Positions 9,435-17,678 of a stretch of DNA of 64,000 bases are shown here, one piece after another. This DNA is from Vreelandella aquamarina. Its GTDB lineage: Bacteria > Pseudomonadota > Gammaproteobacteria > Pseudomonadales > Halomonadaceae. Under the pieces are notes generated by a model. The model was not told where the DNA came from. It did not search any database and saw nothing but the letters and a program-made list of their open reading frames with translations. The stretch covers positions 1-64,000 of the forward strand of contig NZ_FODB01000006.1 in NCBI RefSeq assembly GCF_900110265.1, read 5' to 3'. The position numbers and the translations under genes are program-made. Positions within the stretch are counted from its first letter, which is position 1; each line of letters starts with the position of its first letter.

Positions 9435-10211
9435 ATGACCCATCCCGCAATTTCTGTCCCCACGCTCATCGCCCACCGCGGCTACTCCGCTGCCGCGCCC
9501 GAAAACACCCTGGCAGCCGTACGCGCCGCCCACCAAGCAGGCGCAACCTGGGTGGAATTGGATGTACAGCTGCTGAAGGATGATACACCGGTCATCTGGC
9601 ACGATGGCGACGTTCGCCGCTGCTCAGATGGCCGTGGTGAGCTCGCCAACCTGACATGGCAGCAGGCTCAGCAGTTAGATGTGGGCAGTTGGTTTGGTGA
9701 TCGCTTTGCGGGGGAAAAAATGGCCAGCCTTGAGGCTATGCTCGCCCTACTCAACGAGCTGGAGATGGGCGTTAACTTAGAAATCAAGGTCAACAAAGGG
9801 CGTGACCCCATCCGTTTGGTGGACGTGGTCTTGCCTGCTGTTCTAGCCGCCCTCCCCCCTGAGCGGCTAGTGATCTCGTCCTTCGACCCCGTCGCCTTAG
9901 CCCACTGCCGCCAACATGCCCCTAAAGAGGCCCTGGCGTTAGGGGCGCTGTTTGGCAGTGTGCCCAAAAACTGGCGCGAACAGTGCGAAGCGGTCGAGGC
10001 GTTTAGTATTCACCCTCATTGGCCGCGGCTCAAACAGACCCAGGCCGCCGCCATGTGCCGCGACGGTTACCAAATTCTTTGCTACACCGCCAACGATCCC
10101 AGCGCGTTTGATAGCCGCTGGGCCTGGGGCATTGCCAGCGCCATTACCGATGAACCTGCTGCCTTTAAACGCTACCTAGACAACCGCCAGCGCGCAGGCC
10201 AGCCCGCTTAA
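9435..10211 (+). CDS. ugpQ: Glycerophosphodiester phosphodiesterase
   Basis: 258 residues. GDPD-family catalytic signature is complete: [25 protein letters not shown] and [18 protein letters not shown] supply the His-Arg, Glu-x-Asp and His of the active site; MGVNLEIK is the following metal-binding Glu. No signal peptide is seen from ATG 9435 (GGAG 7 bases upstream), so it resembles the cytoplasmic UgpQ rather than periplasmic GlpQ. It releases glycerol-3-phosphate and an alcohol from deacylated phospholipids. An upstream in-frame codon would add 21 residues with poor support. Confidence 0.88.
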   Translation: MTHPAISVPTLIAHRGYSAAAPENTLAAVRAAHQAGATWVELDVQLLKDDTPVIWHDGDVRRCSDGRGELANLTWQQAQQLDVGSWFGDRFAGEKMASLEAMLALLNELEMGVNLEIKVNKGRDPIRLVDVVLPAVLAALPPERLVISSFDPVALAHCRQHAPKEALALGALFGSVPKNWREQCEAVEAFSIHPHWPRLKQTQAAAMCRDGYQILCYTANDPSAFDSRWAWGIASAITDEPAAFKRYLDNRQRAGQPA

Positions 10212-10297
10212 CCTGTTTAACCTGTTTACATTCAGGCAATGAGACTGGGGCCACATCACTAGGGCAACGTCACTGGGACAACGTAATAAGGAGAACG

Positions 10298-11158
10298 ATG
10301 AACTATCTTGGTGCGCACGTTAGCGCGGCGGGCGGCGCGGATCAGGCCGTCCTTCGTGCTGTTGATATCGGTGCAACGGCGTTTGCGCTGTTCACCAAAA
10401 ACCAGCGTCAGTGGAAGGGGAAACCGCTAACGGACGAGGCCATTGCGGCCTTCAAGCAGGCCTGCAAAACCCACGGCTTTGGCCCTGAACAGATTCTGCC
10501 CCACGACAGCTATCTGATTAACCTGGGTCACCCAGAAGCTGAAGGGCTGGCCAAGTCCCGCGCGGCGTTTTTGGATGAGATGCAGCGCTGCGAGCAGCTA
10601 GGGTTGACGCTGCTCAACTTTCACCCCGGCAGCCATTTGAACAAGATCAGCGAAGCCGACTGCCTGTCGCGCATTGCCGAATCCATCAACCTGGCTCTGG
10701 ATGCCACCCAGGGCGTGACCGCGGTCATCGAAAACACCGCGGGCCAAGGCACCAACCTCGGCTGGCGTTTTGAGCACTTGGCCGAGATTATCGATCAGGT
10801 GGAGGATAAATCCCGGGTGGGCGTGTGTATCGATACCTGCCACGCTTTCGCTGCCGGGTACGATCTCCGCACCCGCGACGCGACACAGGCCACCCTGGAT
10901 GAGCTTGGCAAGGTCGTAGGTTTTGAGTACTTGCGCGGCATGCACTTGAACGATGCCAAAAGCGCCTTTGCCAGCCGCGTTGACCGCCACCACAGCCTGG
11001 GTAAGGGCAATATTGGGCTAGATGCCTTTAGCACCATTATGCAAGACGAGCGCATCCACGGCATTCCGATGATTTTAGAGACCATCGAACCCGAGATCTG
11101 GGCCGACGAGCTCAACTGGCTACGCGCTCAAGTGCCAGAGGCCGCGCCGGGCAAGTAG
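10298..11158 (+). CDS. nfo: Endonuclease IV (AP endonuclease)
   Basis: 286 residues, the normal length. All the three-zinc site segments are present: [72 protein letters not shown] and a final [10 protein letters not shown]. It cuts 5' of abasic sites in base excision repair. AAGGAG precedes the ATG. Its last 31 bases overlap the end of the convergent XRE-cupin gene. Confidence 0.95.
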   Translation: MNYLGAHVSAAGGADQAVLRAVDIGATAFALFTKNQRQWKGKPLTDEAIAAFKQACKTHGFGPEQILPHDSYLINLGHPEAEGLAKSRAAFLDEMQRCEQLGLTLLNFHPGSHLNKISEADCLSRIAESINLALDATQGVTAVIENTAGQGTNLGWRFEHLAEIIDQVEDKSRVGVCIDTCHAFAAGYDLRTRDATQATLDELGKVVGFEYLRGMHLNDAKSAFASRVDRHHSLGKGNIGLDAFSTIMQDERIHGIPMILETIEPEIWADELNWLRAQVPEAAPGK

Positions 11159-11715
11159 TGAATCACGTCGTGAAAGCGTAATCGCGTCGCGGTGTTATTG
11201 CGCATAGCGTGGGGCCGGTCAGCAAAAAAGCGCAGCCCCTCGCCTGCCCGAAGCGTTTGCCAGCGCTCGTCAATGCGTAGCTCCATCTCTCCTTCCACCA
11301 CCACGATGTGCTCCACCACCCCGCTAGCGTGCGCCGACGATTCACTGAGCGCCCCCGGTGCGAGCTCGATCATGAACATCTCGAAGCCCAGCAGCGGGTC
11401 GTAAGGAAACAGCAGCCGCGCCTGCATACCGACGCTGTCGTCGCCCCATACCGACTCCCAGCCATCCCGGTGCAGTTCCCCTAATGCGGGCTTGTCGCTA
11501 TCGAACAGCGTCGAAAACGACACCCGAAAGCCGCTGGCAATCTTCCAGAGCGTCGAGACCGTCGGACTGGACTCGCCCCGTTCGATCTGGCCGAGCATGG
11601 CTTTGCTCACCCCGGTTTCACCAGCAGCACGATCCAGGCTCCAGCCACGCTCTTTGCGCAGTTGCCGCACCGTCCCCGCAATATGTTGCGCAATGGTGTG
11701 TGGCTCACTGGCCAT
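11128..11715 (-). CDS. XRE-family regulator with cupin domain (YdcN-like)
   Basis: 195 residues: N-terminal helix-turn-helix ([40 protein letters not shown]) plus a C-terminal cupin_2 barrel ([32 protein letters not shown]). ATG at 11715 has AGGAG seven bases upstream. The divergent neighbour is a remnant of a BenE/YdcO transporter; in E. coli ydcN and ydcO are neighbours in the same relation. The shared region contains two near-identical palindromes, likely its operators. The regulator looks intact although its presumed target is broken. Confidence 0.85.
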   Translation of the reverse strand: MASEPHTIAQHIAGTVRQLRKERGWSLDRAAGETGVSKAMLGQIERGESSPTVSTLWKIASGFRVSFSTLFDSDKPALGELHRDGWESVWGDDSVGMQARLLFPYDPLLGFEMFMIELAPGALSESSAHASGVVEHIVVVEGEMELRIDERWQTLRAGEGLRFFADRPHAMRNNTATRLRFHDVIHYLPGAASGT

Positions 11716-11768
11716 GGGCTTCTCCTGACTACCGCTTTGGATATGTGACACAGTCTGCCGCCCCTATT

Positions 11769-11784
11769 GTGCGTTATAACGCAC
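11769..11784. promoter_or_regulatory. Palindromic operator, site 1 (XRE-cupin regulator)
   Basis: GTGCGTTATAACGCAC is a perfect 16-bp palindrome in the region between the XRE-cupin gene and the BenE remnant. It contains TATAAC, so it may overlap a -10 element. A sister copy lies 34 bp further on, centre to centre. Confidence 0.7.
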
Positions 11785-11802
11785 AGTGGTAACGTGAAAG
11801 GC

Positions 11803-11818
11803 GTGCGCTATAACGCAC
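11803..11818. promoter_or_regulatory. Palindromic operator, site 2 (XRE-cupin regulator)
   Basis: GTGCGCTATAACGCAC differs from site 1 by one base and breaks the perfect symmetry only there. The 34-bp centre spacing (a little over three helical turns) would suit cooperative binding of two dimers controlling both divergent genes. Confidence 0.7.
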
Positions 11819-11850
11819 ATTTTGCCATCACAGCTTGGGAGAGGCCACCC

Positions 11851-12129
11851 ATGGAAGCGCCATCCACCTGCCACGACTCCGCTGCGCCCAGTCTTTGGCG
11901 CGATATTAGTTTGTCGACGATCATTGCGGGGGCAGGTATTGCGCTGTTGGGTACGCTAAGCGGCGGTTTAGCAGGCGCATTTGAAAAAAGCGAACAGCGC
12001 GATGCGGCCATCGTGACGTTTTTGCTGACCGGTTCGGGCATTACGCTGCTTGGAATAGGAGGAGCCTTTTGGGGCTTGGTGGCTGGCTTAGCGGTATTGA
12101 AAATCACCACAGCGAAAGCAGCATCCTAA
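11851..12129 (+). pseudogene. Internally deleted BenE/YdcO benzoate-type transporter
   Basis: 92 codons from an ATG with GGGAGAGG upstream. The first part (LWRDISLSTIIAGAGIALLG) looks like the N-terminal first membrane segment of BenE/YdcO transporters. It is followed directly by a BenE-like C-terminus (GGLAGAF, AAIVTFLLTGSGITLLGIGG, AFWGLVAG). About 300 residues of a normal protein of roughly 390 are missing, yet the frame is kept. With two or three membrane segments it cannot be a functional symporter. Gene order with the YdcN-like regulator supports the identification. The alternative, a genuine small membrane protein, is less likely because both ends match the same family. Confidence 0.65.
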
Positions 12130-12149
12130 AAAGCGGTGCGGCAATACAT

Positions 12150-12185
12150 AAACGCCCCTGGCCGGTTAACCTGCCAGGGGCGTTT
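12150..12185 (+). terminator. Rho-independent terminator-like hairpin
   Basis: A perfect 13-bp stem, AAACGCCCCTGGC (12150-12162) and its complement GCCAGGGGCGTTT (12173-12185), with a 10-base loop. It lies 20 bases after the BenE remnant and before the convergent lipoprotein gene, so it may act in both directions. Confidence 0.75.
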
Positions 12186-12217
12186 AAGACGTCCGTTCAG
12201 ATAAAGATGCCAGCCCT

Positions 12218-12652
12218 CTACATCGTGGCCAGCCGCTCTTCATCCAGCACGCCGGACATCCGCACCATGGCCAGCGCTTCATCCAGGCTGTCCATCTCTT
12301 CAATCACCAGCAGCTCGTTTTCTAAGCTAACCGGTTGGCCGGCCTTATCTGACAGTAGCTTCTCTAATGAGGCTACATCCATAGCGTCGTCTAAGTGGTG
12401 AATATCTACCGATGCGCTACTCGCGCTGGGAAGATAGATAGTGCCATTAGAGAAATCCACGGCGTAGGCAATCACCCCTGGAACGATGAAAAACAGCAGA
12501 CCCACACCATTGGCAATCGCCACCACCGGGTCTACATCACCGCTCAACTGCCCCTTACGCTCAGGGTAAAACATGGTACCGCAACCGCTCAATGCCACAA
12601 TGGAGACACCTACAACGGCCCCCGTTAACCAACGGCGAACTGCTTGCTGCAT
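12218..12652 (-). CDS. Putative lipoprotein of unknown function
   Basis: 144 residues. The N-terminus is a lipoprotein signal: basic start, hydrophobic core, and lipobox ALSGC with the acylated Cys near residue 24. A short hydrophobic stretch follows (VGLLFFIVPGVIAYAVDF), ending in TIYLP. This pattern recalls small YceK/YidQ-type lipoproteins. The C-terminal 70 residues are acidic and Leu-rich with no recognised motif. The product is probably envelope-anchored. It stands alone between proS and the terminator hairpin. Confidence 0.65.
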   Translation of the reverse strand: MQQAVRRWLTGAVVGVSIVALSGCGTMFYPERKGQLSGDVDPVVAIANGVGLLFFIVPGVIAYAVDFSNGTIYLPSASSASVDIHHLDDAMDVASLEKLLSDKAGQPVSLENELLVIEEMDSLDEALAMVRMSGVLDEERLATM

Positions 12653-12904
12653 GGAGGTTCCCTCGAAATCTTAACGTACCGATAGCCGATGCTGTCGTGT
12701 TTGTTGTGTTCAAATCAGCGACTATCGAATCAAATGCCGCTTGATTCTAGCATACTTCAAGAACAGCACACGTTTGGCTGCTGACGTAGGATTTTGCCGC
12801 CTTACCCGCTTAGCCGTACAATGCCGGATTCAACGCTAAATTAAGCGCTACGTTCGACACAACGATCCAGCATCACCGCTACCAACCAAGGAATGCTCAC
12901 GCCC

Positions 12905-14635
12905 ATGCGCGCCAGCCAATTATTGATTGCGACATTAAAAGAAACCCCGGCCGATGCTGAAGTCATCAGCCACCAGTTAATGCTGCGCGCCGGGATGATC
13001 CGCCGTCTCACCTCGGGCCTGTACACTTGGCTGCCCCTGGGGCTACGCACTCTGCGCAAAGTGGAAGCCATCGTGCGTGAAGAGATGAACCGGGCCGGCG
13101 CACAAGAAGTATTGATGCCTGCCGTTCAGCCCGCCGATCTATGGCAGGAGTCTGGCCGCTGGGAGCAGTACGGCCCGGAATTGCTGCGTTTGAAAGATCG
13201 CCACGAGCGCGATTACTGCGTAGGCCCCACTCATGAAGAAGTCATCACTGACCTGGTGCGCAAAGAGATCGCCAGCTACAAGCAGCTGCCGGTGAACTTC
13301 TACCAGATTCAAACCAAATTCCGTGATGAGATTCGCCCGCGCTTTGGCGTGATGCGCTCGCGTGAGTTCATCATGAAAGATGCCTACTCCTTCCACCTGG
13401 ACGAAGCCTCGCTCAAAGAGACTTACCAAGGCATGTACGACGCCTATTCGCGTATTTTCACACGCCTGGGCCTCGACTTCCGCCCAGTGATTGCTGACAA
13501 CGGCTCTATTGGCGGCACGGGCTCTCACGAATTCCACGTGCTGGCCGACTCCGGCGAAGACGATATCGTGTTCTCCAACGCATCTGATTACGCTGCTAAC
13601 ATCGAAAAAGCCGAAGCGCTGCCCGCACCGCTGGGCAGCAACGTCGAGCGCGCCGCCCCTAGCGAAGAGATGCGTTTGGTTGATACACCGGATGCCAAAA
13701 CCATCGCCACGCTGGTAGAGCAGTTCAAGCTGCCCATTGAGAAAACCGTCAAAACGCTGATGGTTCACGCGGCGGAAGGTGGTCTCATTGCACTGCTGGT
13801 TCGCGGCGACCACGAACTCAACGAAGTCAAAGCGGAAAACCTGCCTCAGGTAAAAGCCCCGCTGACCATGGCCAGCGAAGAAGAAATTCGTGCCGCCGTG
13901 GGTGCAGGCCCTGGCTCGTTGGGTCCGGTCGGTTTAGAAATGCCGATTATCATTGACCGCAGCGTTGCCTTAATGAGCGACTTCGGCGCGGGTGCCAACG
14001 TCGATGGCAAGCACTACTTCGGCATCAACTGGGAGCGCGACGCCCCCCTGCCCCAGGTCGCCGACCTGCGCAGCGTGGTAGAGGGCGACCCCTCGCCGGA
14101 TGGTCAAGGCACCCTGCTGATCAAACGCGGTATCGAAGTGGGTCATGTGTTCCAGCTGGGCCAGAAGTACTCCCAGGCCATGAATGCCAGCGTACTGGGC
14201 GACAACGGCAAGACCAGCCACCCGTTCATGGGCTGCTACGGCATTGGCGTGACCCGTGTGGTTGCCGCTGCCATCGAGCAGAACCACGACGATGCAGGCA
14301 TCATCTGGCCCAACGCCATCGCGCCTTTCCAGGTGGCGCTGGTGCCCATGAACGCCCACAAGTCTCAGCGGGTGCGTGAAGAGTCTGAGCGCCTCTACCA
14401 GGCACTCACGGCGGCAGGTCTGGACGTGCTGCTGGATGACCGCGACACTCGTCCCGGCGTCAAGTTCGCCGACCTGGAACTGATGGGCGTGCCGCACCGC
14501 CTGGTGATCGGCGACCGTGGCCTGGACAACGGCGAGCTGGAGTACAAGGGCCGCCGCGACAGCGACGCCACCATGGTGCCCGCCGACACGATCGTCGAGT
14601 TCCTGCGTGAAAAAGCGGGCCTGGCGCAGGGCTGA
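12905..14635 (+). CDS. proS: Prolyl-tRNA synthetase
   Basis: 576 residues, the bacterial-type ProS with the inserted editing domain. Class II motifs are visible: motif 1 region [20 protein letters not shown], motif 2 [20 protein letters not shown] and motif 3 [20 protein letters not shown], followed by the C-terminal anticodon-binding domain. The editing insert spans roughly residues 225-390. The start MRASQ agrees with the usual bacterial N-terminus; the ATG at 12893 is four codons upstream and sits on top of the AAGGA. It charges tRNA-Pro. Confidence 0.95.
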   Translation: MRASQLLIATLKETPADAEVISHQLMLRAGMIRRLTSGLYTWLPLGLRTLRKVEAIVREEMNRAGAQEVLMPAVQPADLWQESGRWEQYGPELLRLKDRHERDYCVGPTHEEVITDLVRKEIASYKQLPVNFYQIQTKFRDEIRPRFGVMRSREFIMKDAYSFHLDEASLKETYQGMYDAYSRIFTRLGLDFRPVIADNGSIGGTGSHEFHVLADSGEDDIVFSNASDYAANIEKAEALPAPLGSNVERAAPSEEMRLVDTPDAKTIATLVEQFKLPIEKTVKTLMVHAAEGGLIALLVRGDHELNEVKAENLPQVKAPLTMASEEEIRAAVGAGPGSLGPVGLEMPIIIDRSVALMSDFGAGANVDGKHYFGINWERDAPLPQVADLRSVVEGDPSPDGQGTLLIKRGIEVGHVFQLGQKYSQAMNASVLGDNGKTSHPFMGCYGIGVTRVVAAAIEQNHDDAGIIWPNAIAPFQVALVPMNAHKSQRVREESERLYQALTAAGLDVLLDDRDTRPGVKFADLELMGVPHRLVIGDRGLDNGELEYKGRRDSDATMVPADTIVEFLREKAGLAQG

Positions 14636-14645
14636 TCGCCCCCTC

Positions 14646-14911
14646 ATGCGGTACGGCCTGGTGCGAGCCCTGATCCTGGGGCTCGCAGTGGGGGCCAGAT
14701 CATGCCCTTCTGAGTCACCGAGCTGGGCCTGCCCATGGACGACCTGACCGAACCCAACCGCAATCTGCGCTACGGCAGCACCATTCTGGCCCACTATCTT
14801 GCCGTCGAGCGGGGTGACTTCACCCGCGCTCTGGCTCGCTACAACGGCAGCCTTGGGCAAACCTGGTACCCCGAGCGGGTATTGAAGGCCTGGCGCGACC
14901 ATTGGCGTTAG
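14646..14911 (+). pseudogene. Broken lytic transglycosylase (SLT domain) gene
   Basis: Ten bases after proS an ATG opens a signal-peptide-like segment (MRYGLVRALILGLAVGA). It runs out of frame into the C-terminus of an SLT-type transglycosylase: GLPMDDLTEPNRNLRYGSTI, then ARYNGSLGQTWYPERVLKAW, to a TAG at 14909. In the C-terminal frame the sequence reads QIMPF-stop-VTELG, where family members have MPFW, so TGG has become TGA at 14711. The middle of the gene, including the catalytic Glu region, is gone. The deletion, frame change and nonsense codon together make it non-functional. An intact relative would cleave peptidoglycan in the periplasm. Confidence 0.75.
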
Positions 14912-14915
14912 CCGG

Positions 14916-16145
14916 TCACTCAGTCACCCTGTCAACCTCTGCTTCAACACTGTGCAGCAAGCCCGCCTTAGCCAGATTGGCCAGCAACTGTGCCACGTCA
15001 CGCGTTACCTGCGGCAGCGACGCCCCTTCGAAGAACGCCACGAGCGTCTCACTCAATTCCTGCAGGTTCATCGGCTCATGCTGCAATAGAGCCCATACTG
15101 CGCGGCTGGTCGCGTTCATTCGATGAATATCACCCCCGTTCTGACCAATCACGAACAGCTCATCGCCCAGCGACCACTCGAAGGCTGCCGGGCTGGTGTG
15201 CCAGTAGCGGGCGTCATCCAAGGGCAGCGCAGGCACCTCCGCCCGTTCAGCACTTGCCACCGATTGCCCCTGCTGCCGATCTGCTGAGAACGGCTGACCC
15301 TCCCAGCGCTGTGCCAGCCACAGGGCTGCCTCATAAGCATCCGAGTATCGCAGCAGAAAGCACGGTAGCCGCTGCAGTAGCGGCAGGAAGCGATCCATCA
15401 GCGCCTGATCCGACTCGTGCTCGGCAAAGTTCTGTTGCAACAACTGCCATAGGCCATCGCCGGGCTGCAGGCGTGTCAGTTGGGGGGCCGTCAACGTGGG
15501 GTCTCGGTCGATCAGCAGCACGGCCCCCAGCGGGGAGCGGTCGCCATGGGCTGCCAGTTGGGAACTCGACAAGTTCAGATAACCGTAACGGTCGTCGAAA
15601 GGACCAAGATGGCAGGCCACGAAGTGCTGAAAATCTACCGACAAGGCCTCCGGGACCGGTAACCGCAAACGCGGTGCCACGCCAAGCGCGATGCCTTCAC
15701 CTTCAGGATTGAGCGCCAGCACATCATCCCCGAATACACGGCAGCCTGCGGCAGCAAATGCCGAGGTCAAGGTGCTTTTTCCAGCACGGTGGGCATCAGG
15801 AAAAATCACCAGCTGCCCGTTGAGCTCCACCGAGCCACAGTGCAAGCCCACCAGCTCAGGGTGGCGATGCAGGAACGCCCCGGCCAAATCGGCGACGACG
15901 CTACAGGCAGTGCCAACATCGGTGTCCAACAAGGCACCCTGGGGCAGCGCGGGCGCTTCCTGCCAGTAGCCGTCGGGGTGCTGCCAAACGCAGATGTCCG
16001 GGGCTTCCGGCAACACCGGGCAGCGTTCGATGGGCCAGCCTGGCATGGCCTGCTGCAACACGGGCAACAGCTCCTCCGCCTCTACCAGGCGCAGGCAGGG
16101 GCCCAGACTGGGCAGGCTGATATCGTGAGTGGTGTGGGTTGTCAT
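14916..16145 (-). CDS. HprK-like kinase fused to a PqqD-type domain
   Basis: 409 residues. The middle has the layout of HPr-kinase-related P-loop proteins: LHCGSVELNGQLVIF, a Walker A-like PDAHRAGKST (116-125) and Walker B-like GDDVLAL (139-145). Residues about 319-400 look like PqqD: GDELFVIGQNGGDIHRMN, ATSRAVWALL, then a winged-helix-like tail ending LLANLAKAGLL. Separate HprK-related kinases and PqqD-like chaperones are known as partners in uncharacterised peptide-modification-type loci; here they appear as one chain. The Walker A has His-Arg where Gly-x-Gly is usual, but GKST is kept. The gene follows a Tat-exported small protein by 6 bp, so both are probably co-transcribed. A true HPr kinase is unlikely given divergence and the PqqD tail. 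Confidence 0.7.
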   Translation of the reverse strand: MTTHTTHDISLPSLGPCLRLVEAEELLPVLQQAMPGWPIERCPVLPEAPDICVWQHPDGYWQEAPALPQGALLDTDVGTACSVVADLAGAFLHRHPELVGLHCGSVELNGQLVIFPDAHRAGKSTLTSAFAAAGCRVFGDDVLALNPEGEGIALGVAPRLRLPVPEALSVDFQHFVACHLGPFDDRYGYLNLSSSQLAAHGDRSPLGAVLLIDRDPTLTAPQLTRLQPGDGLWQLLQQNFAEHESDQALMDRFLPLLQRLPCFLLRYSDAYEAALWLAQRWEGQPFSADRQQGQSVASAERAEVPALPLDDARYWHTSPAAFEWSLGDELFVIGQNGGDIHRMNATSRAVWALLQHEPMNLQELSETLVAFFEGASLPQVTRDVAQLLANLAKAGLLHSVEAEVDRVTE

Positions 16146-16151
16146 CGGCCG

Positions 16152-16496
16152 TTACCACCTTGGCAGTACGCGGCTCAAGCGAATTTCGATGACACCATCG
16201 CGCTCCCAGCGGGATCGATGCGGACGCGAATAGCCAGCCCGGCGACGATCATGAGGGCGGTAGTATCGCTCATCACGACGACGGGCATGATGCTTATGCC
16301 GAGGACGTGAGTAGCTGGGACGTGAGTAGCTGGGACGTGAACGGCTGTGCCGTGAGCGACGGCCGCGCGCTTCCGCCTGCCCCATCGACAGGAACGTGGG
16401 AGCAACGTAGAGCGCTGCGGCACCCAGCCCAAGGCTGGCCAGCACCTGGCGGCGCGAGCGGCGCTTTTGCAATACCTCTTCAGTTTCATGGGGCAT
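16152..16496 (-). CDS. Small Tat-exported Arg/Tyr/His-rich protein
   Basis: 114 residues from an ATG with AGGAGG seven bases upstream. A twin-arginine signal is clear: SRRQVL at 14-19, a hydrophobic core LASLGLGAAALYVAPTFLSM and likely cleavage after AEA near 43. The mature part of about 70 residues is extremely basic, with the tandem motif YSRPSYSRPSYSRP and many Arg, His and Tyr; Cys is absent. It ends in a less biased tail, DGVIEIRLSRVLPRW. No family is recognised. It lies 6 bp upstream of the HprK-PqqD fusion gene. Being the partner of a PqqD-domain protein, it could be the peptide acted on or a carrier; this is inference. Confidence 0.7.
   Translation of the reverse strand: MPHETEEVLQKRRSRRQVLASLGLGAAALYVAPTFLSMGQAEARGRRSRHSRSRPSYSRPSYSRPRHKHHARRRDERYYRPHDRRRAGYSRPHRSRWERDGVIEIRLSRVLPRW
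16304..16347 (+). repeat. 15-bp in-frame tandem repeat
   Basis: GACGTGAGTAGCTGG occurs at 16304-16318 and 16319-16333, then a degenerate third unit starts GACGTGAACGGCTG. On the coding (minus) strand it gives repeated Y-S-R-P-S. Slippage here would change the number of motif units without disturbing the frame. Confidence 0.8.
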
Positions 16497-16719
16497 GGTG
16501 ATCCTCCTGATCAAGGTGATTGAGCAAATTAACGAACACCGTTTCGTAAATCACTCTAGCCAAGCTCTGTGACCGACACCAGACGCCTTCAATGACTTCC
16601 CTATTGTTTACTCTTTTTTACCTCTCAGGGTTTTATCGTTAGAGCAAAAACATGACTTTTCAATAGTTACATGTCGGGTCCCGCATGATTAGCCACTTCG
16701 ATTGCCCTTATTTAGGTAA

Positions 16720-17327
16720 GTGACAGCACATAAGTTTTTGCGCATAATGGGCGACTTGTTTCCCCCAGCAACACGCAAGGCCTGATGTCAGCGCTTCAGG
16801 CCTGGGAAGATCAGGGTATCGCAGAGCTTTACTATTTTGATGAATCTGGGTTTTCCCAGTCATCTGCCTTGCCCTATGCGTGGAGTCCTGTCGGGAAACC
16901 ACTGGAGATGACCGCCTACTCGCGCAGTCGCCGGCTCAACGTACTGGGCTTCCTGAATCGGCAAGGCAAACTGGTCTATCAGTCCACCACCGAGTCGGTG
17001 ACGACGGAGACGGTCATCGCTGCCTTCGACCACTTCATTGCCCAGAAAGCGCCGGATACCTTCGTGATCGTGGTGTTGGACAATGCCAGCATACATCGTT
17101 CGGAGTCCTTCCAACGCAAGCGCCTGGAGTGGCTGGGCCAGCGGGTCCACGTGGTCTACCTGTCGACTTACTCGCCCGAGTTGAACCTGATCGAAATCCT
17201 CTGGCGCCAGGTCAAGTATGCCTGGCTGCCGCTGACCGCCTATGAAAGCTTCGCGACGTTGCGTAGTGAGGTAGAACGGATCCTGTCAGGTTACGGAACG
17301 GAATACGCAATTTCTTTTGCTTAGGTG
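16720..17327 (+). mobile_element. IS630-family remnant, copy A (N-terminal part deleted)
   Basis: The left end (AAGTGACAGCACATAAG and following) and right end (TTTCTTTTGCTTAGGT) match those of the second copy at about 23535-24290. The element jumps at about 16766 from its left end straight to the sequence before codon MSALQAW, losing the transposase N-terminus of about 480 bp. A short TTCC-type match is seen at the junction in the other copy. Exact tips are uncertain. It marks the left side of the accessory island. Confidence 0.75.
16785..17324 (+). pseudogene. IS630 transposase, DDE domain only
   Basis: 179 codons containing the complete IS630-type catalytic domain: first Asp in YYFDESGFS, second in VVLDNASIH, and the Glu in LNLIEILWRQ. 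The N-terminal helix-turn-helix half, still visible in the other copy, is missing, so it cannot recognise the element ends on its own. In the intact element this segment would be read in the -1 frame relative to the first half. Confidence 0.8.
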
Positions 17328-17354
17328 ACGTGCTTGCCGAGTATGCTTACTAAA

Positions 17355-17382
17355 GCATGATTTCTCGGTAGAGAAATCATGC
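17355..17382. repeat. Perfect 12-bp inverted repeat
   Basis: GCATGATTTCTC (17355-17366), a 4-base GGTA loop and the exact complement GAGAAATCATGC (17371-17382). It lies about 30 bp outside the IS630 right end. No U-tract follows on either strand, so a terminator is not favoured; a mobile-element target palindrome or old element end is possible. Confidence 0.6.
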
Positions 17383-17458
17383 ACTTAAAAACCGTGTGGC
17401 GACGATCAATGCCCCGCGAAGCTGGCAACATTTGGCGAACTAAGCTACTCGGCCCGCG

Positions 17459-17584
17459 CTAACTCCCGTGCAAGGAACGAAGCGGTTCGGCTGCAGCACG
17501 ATCGGAATAAGCCGGCATGCCGTACACGGTGGCGGTCGGGGTGGGTTGTACGGTCGTCGTATTGATATTGGACGGCTCTTTCAT
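17459..17584 (-). pseudogene. Short ORF, possible truncated 5' end of an alcohol dehydrogenase
   Basis: 41 codons with GAGGG five bases before the ATG, 94 bases after the SDR gene on the same strand. The product (MKEPSNINTTT, then VYGMPAYSDRAAAEPLRSL) resembles in style the first residues of YahK-type zinc alcohol dehydrogenases, but is too short to be sure. It ends at a TAG some 130 bp before the IS630 remnant. It may be another gene cut down in this island, or a meaningless short frame. The rest of 17328-17678 shows only the inverted repeat at 17355. Confidence 0.3.
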
Positions 17585-17678
17585 AACGCCCTCATTTACA
17601 GCGAATCAGTTACGTTGCTCACCGCTTTTCACTCCAGATAAGCGGGGCCTGACGCCGAAGAGACAGGCCCTCAACTCA

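Noticed and set aside
13970-14902. 310-codon minus-strand frame over the proS 3' end and the broken transglycosylase
   Set aside because: It lies opposite a textbook ProS; the composition is typical of a high-GC shadow frame.
14990-15712. 240-codon plus-strand frame over the HprK-PqqD gene
   Set aside because: Low-complexity Ala/Arg/Pro-rich translation of the complementary strand; the minus-strand frame has P-loop and PqqD motifs.
16304-16347. Possible CRISPR-like repeat
   Set aside because: Units are contiguous without spacers and lie in a coding frame.
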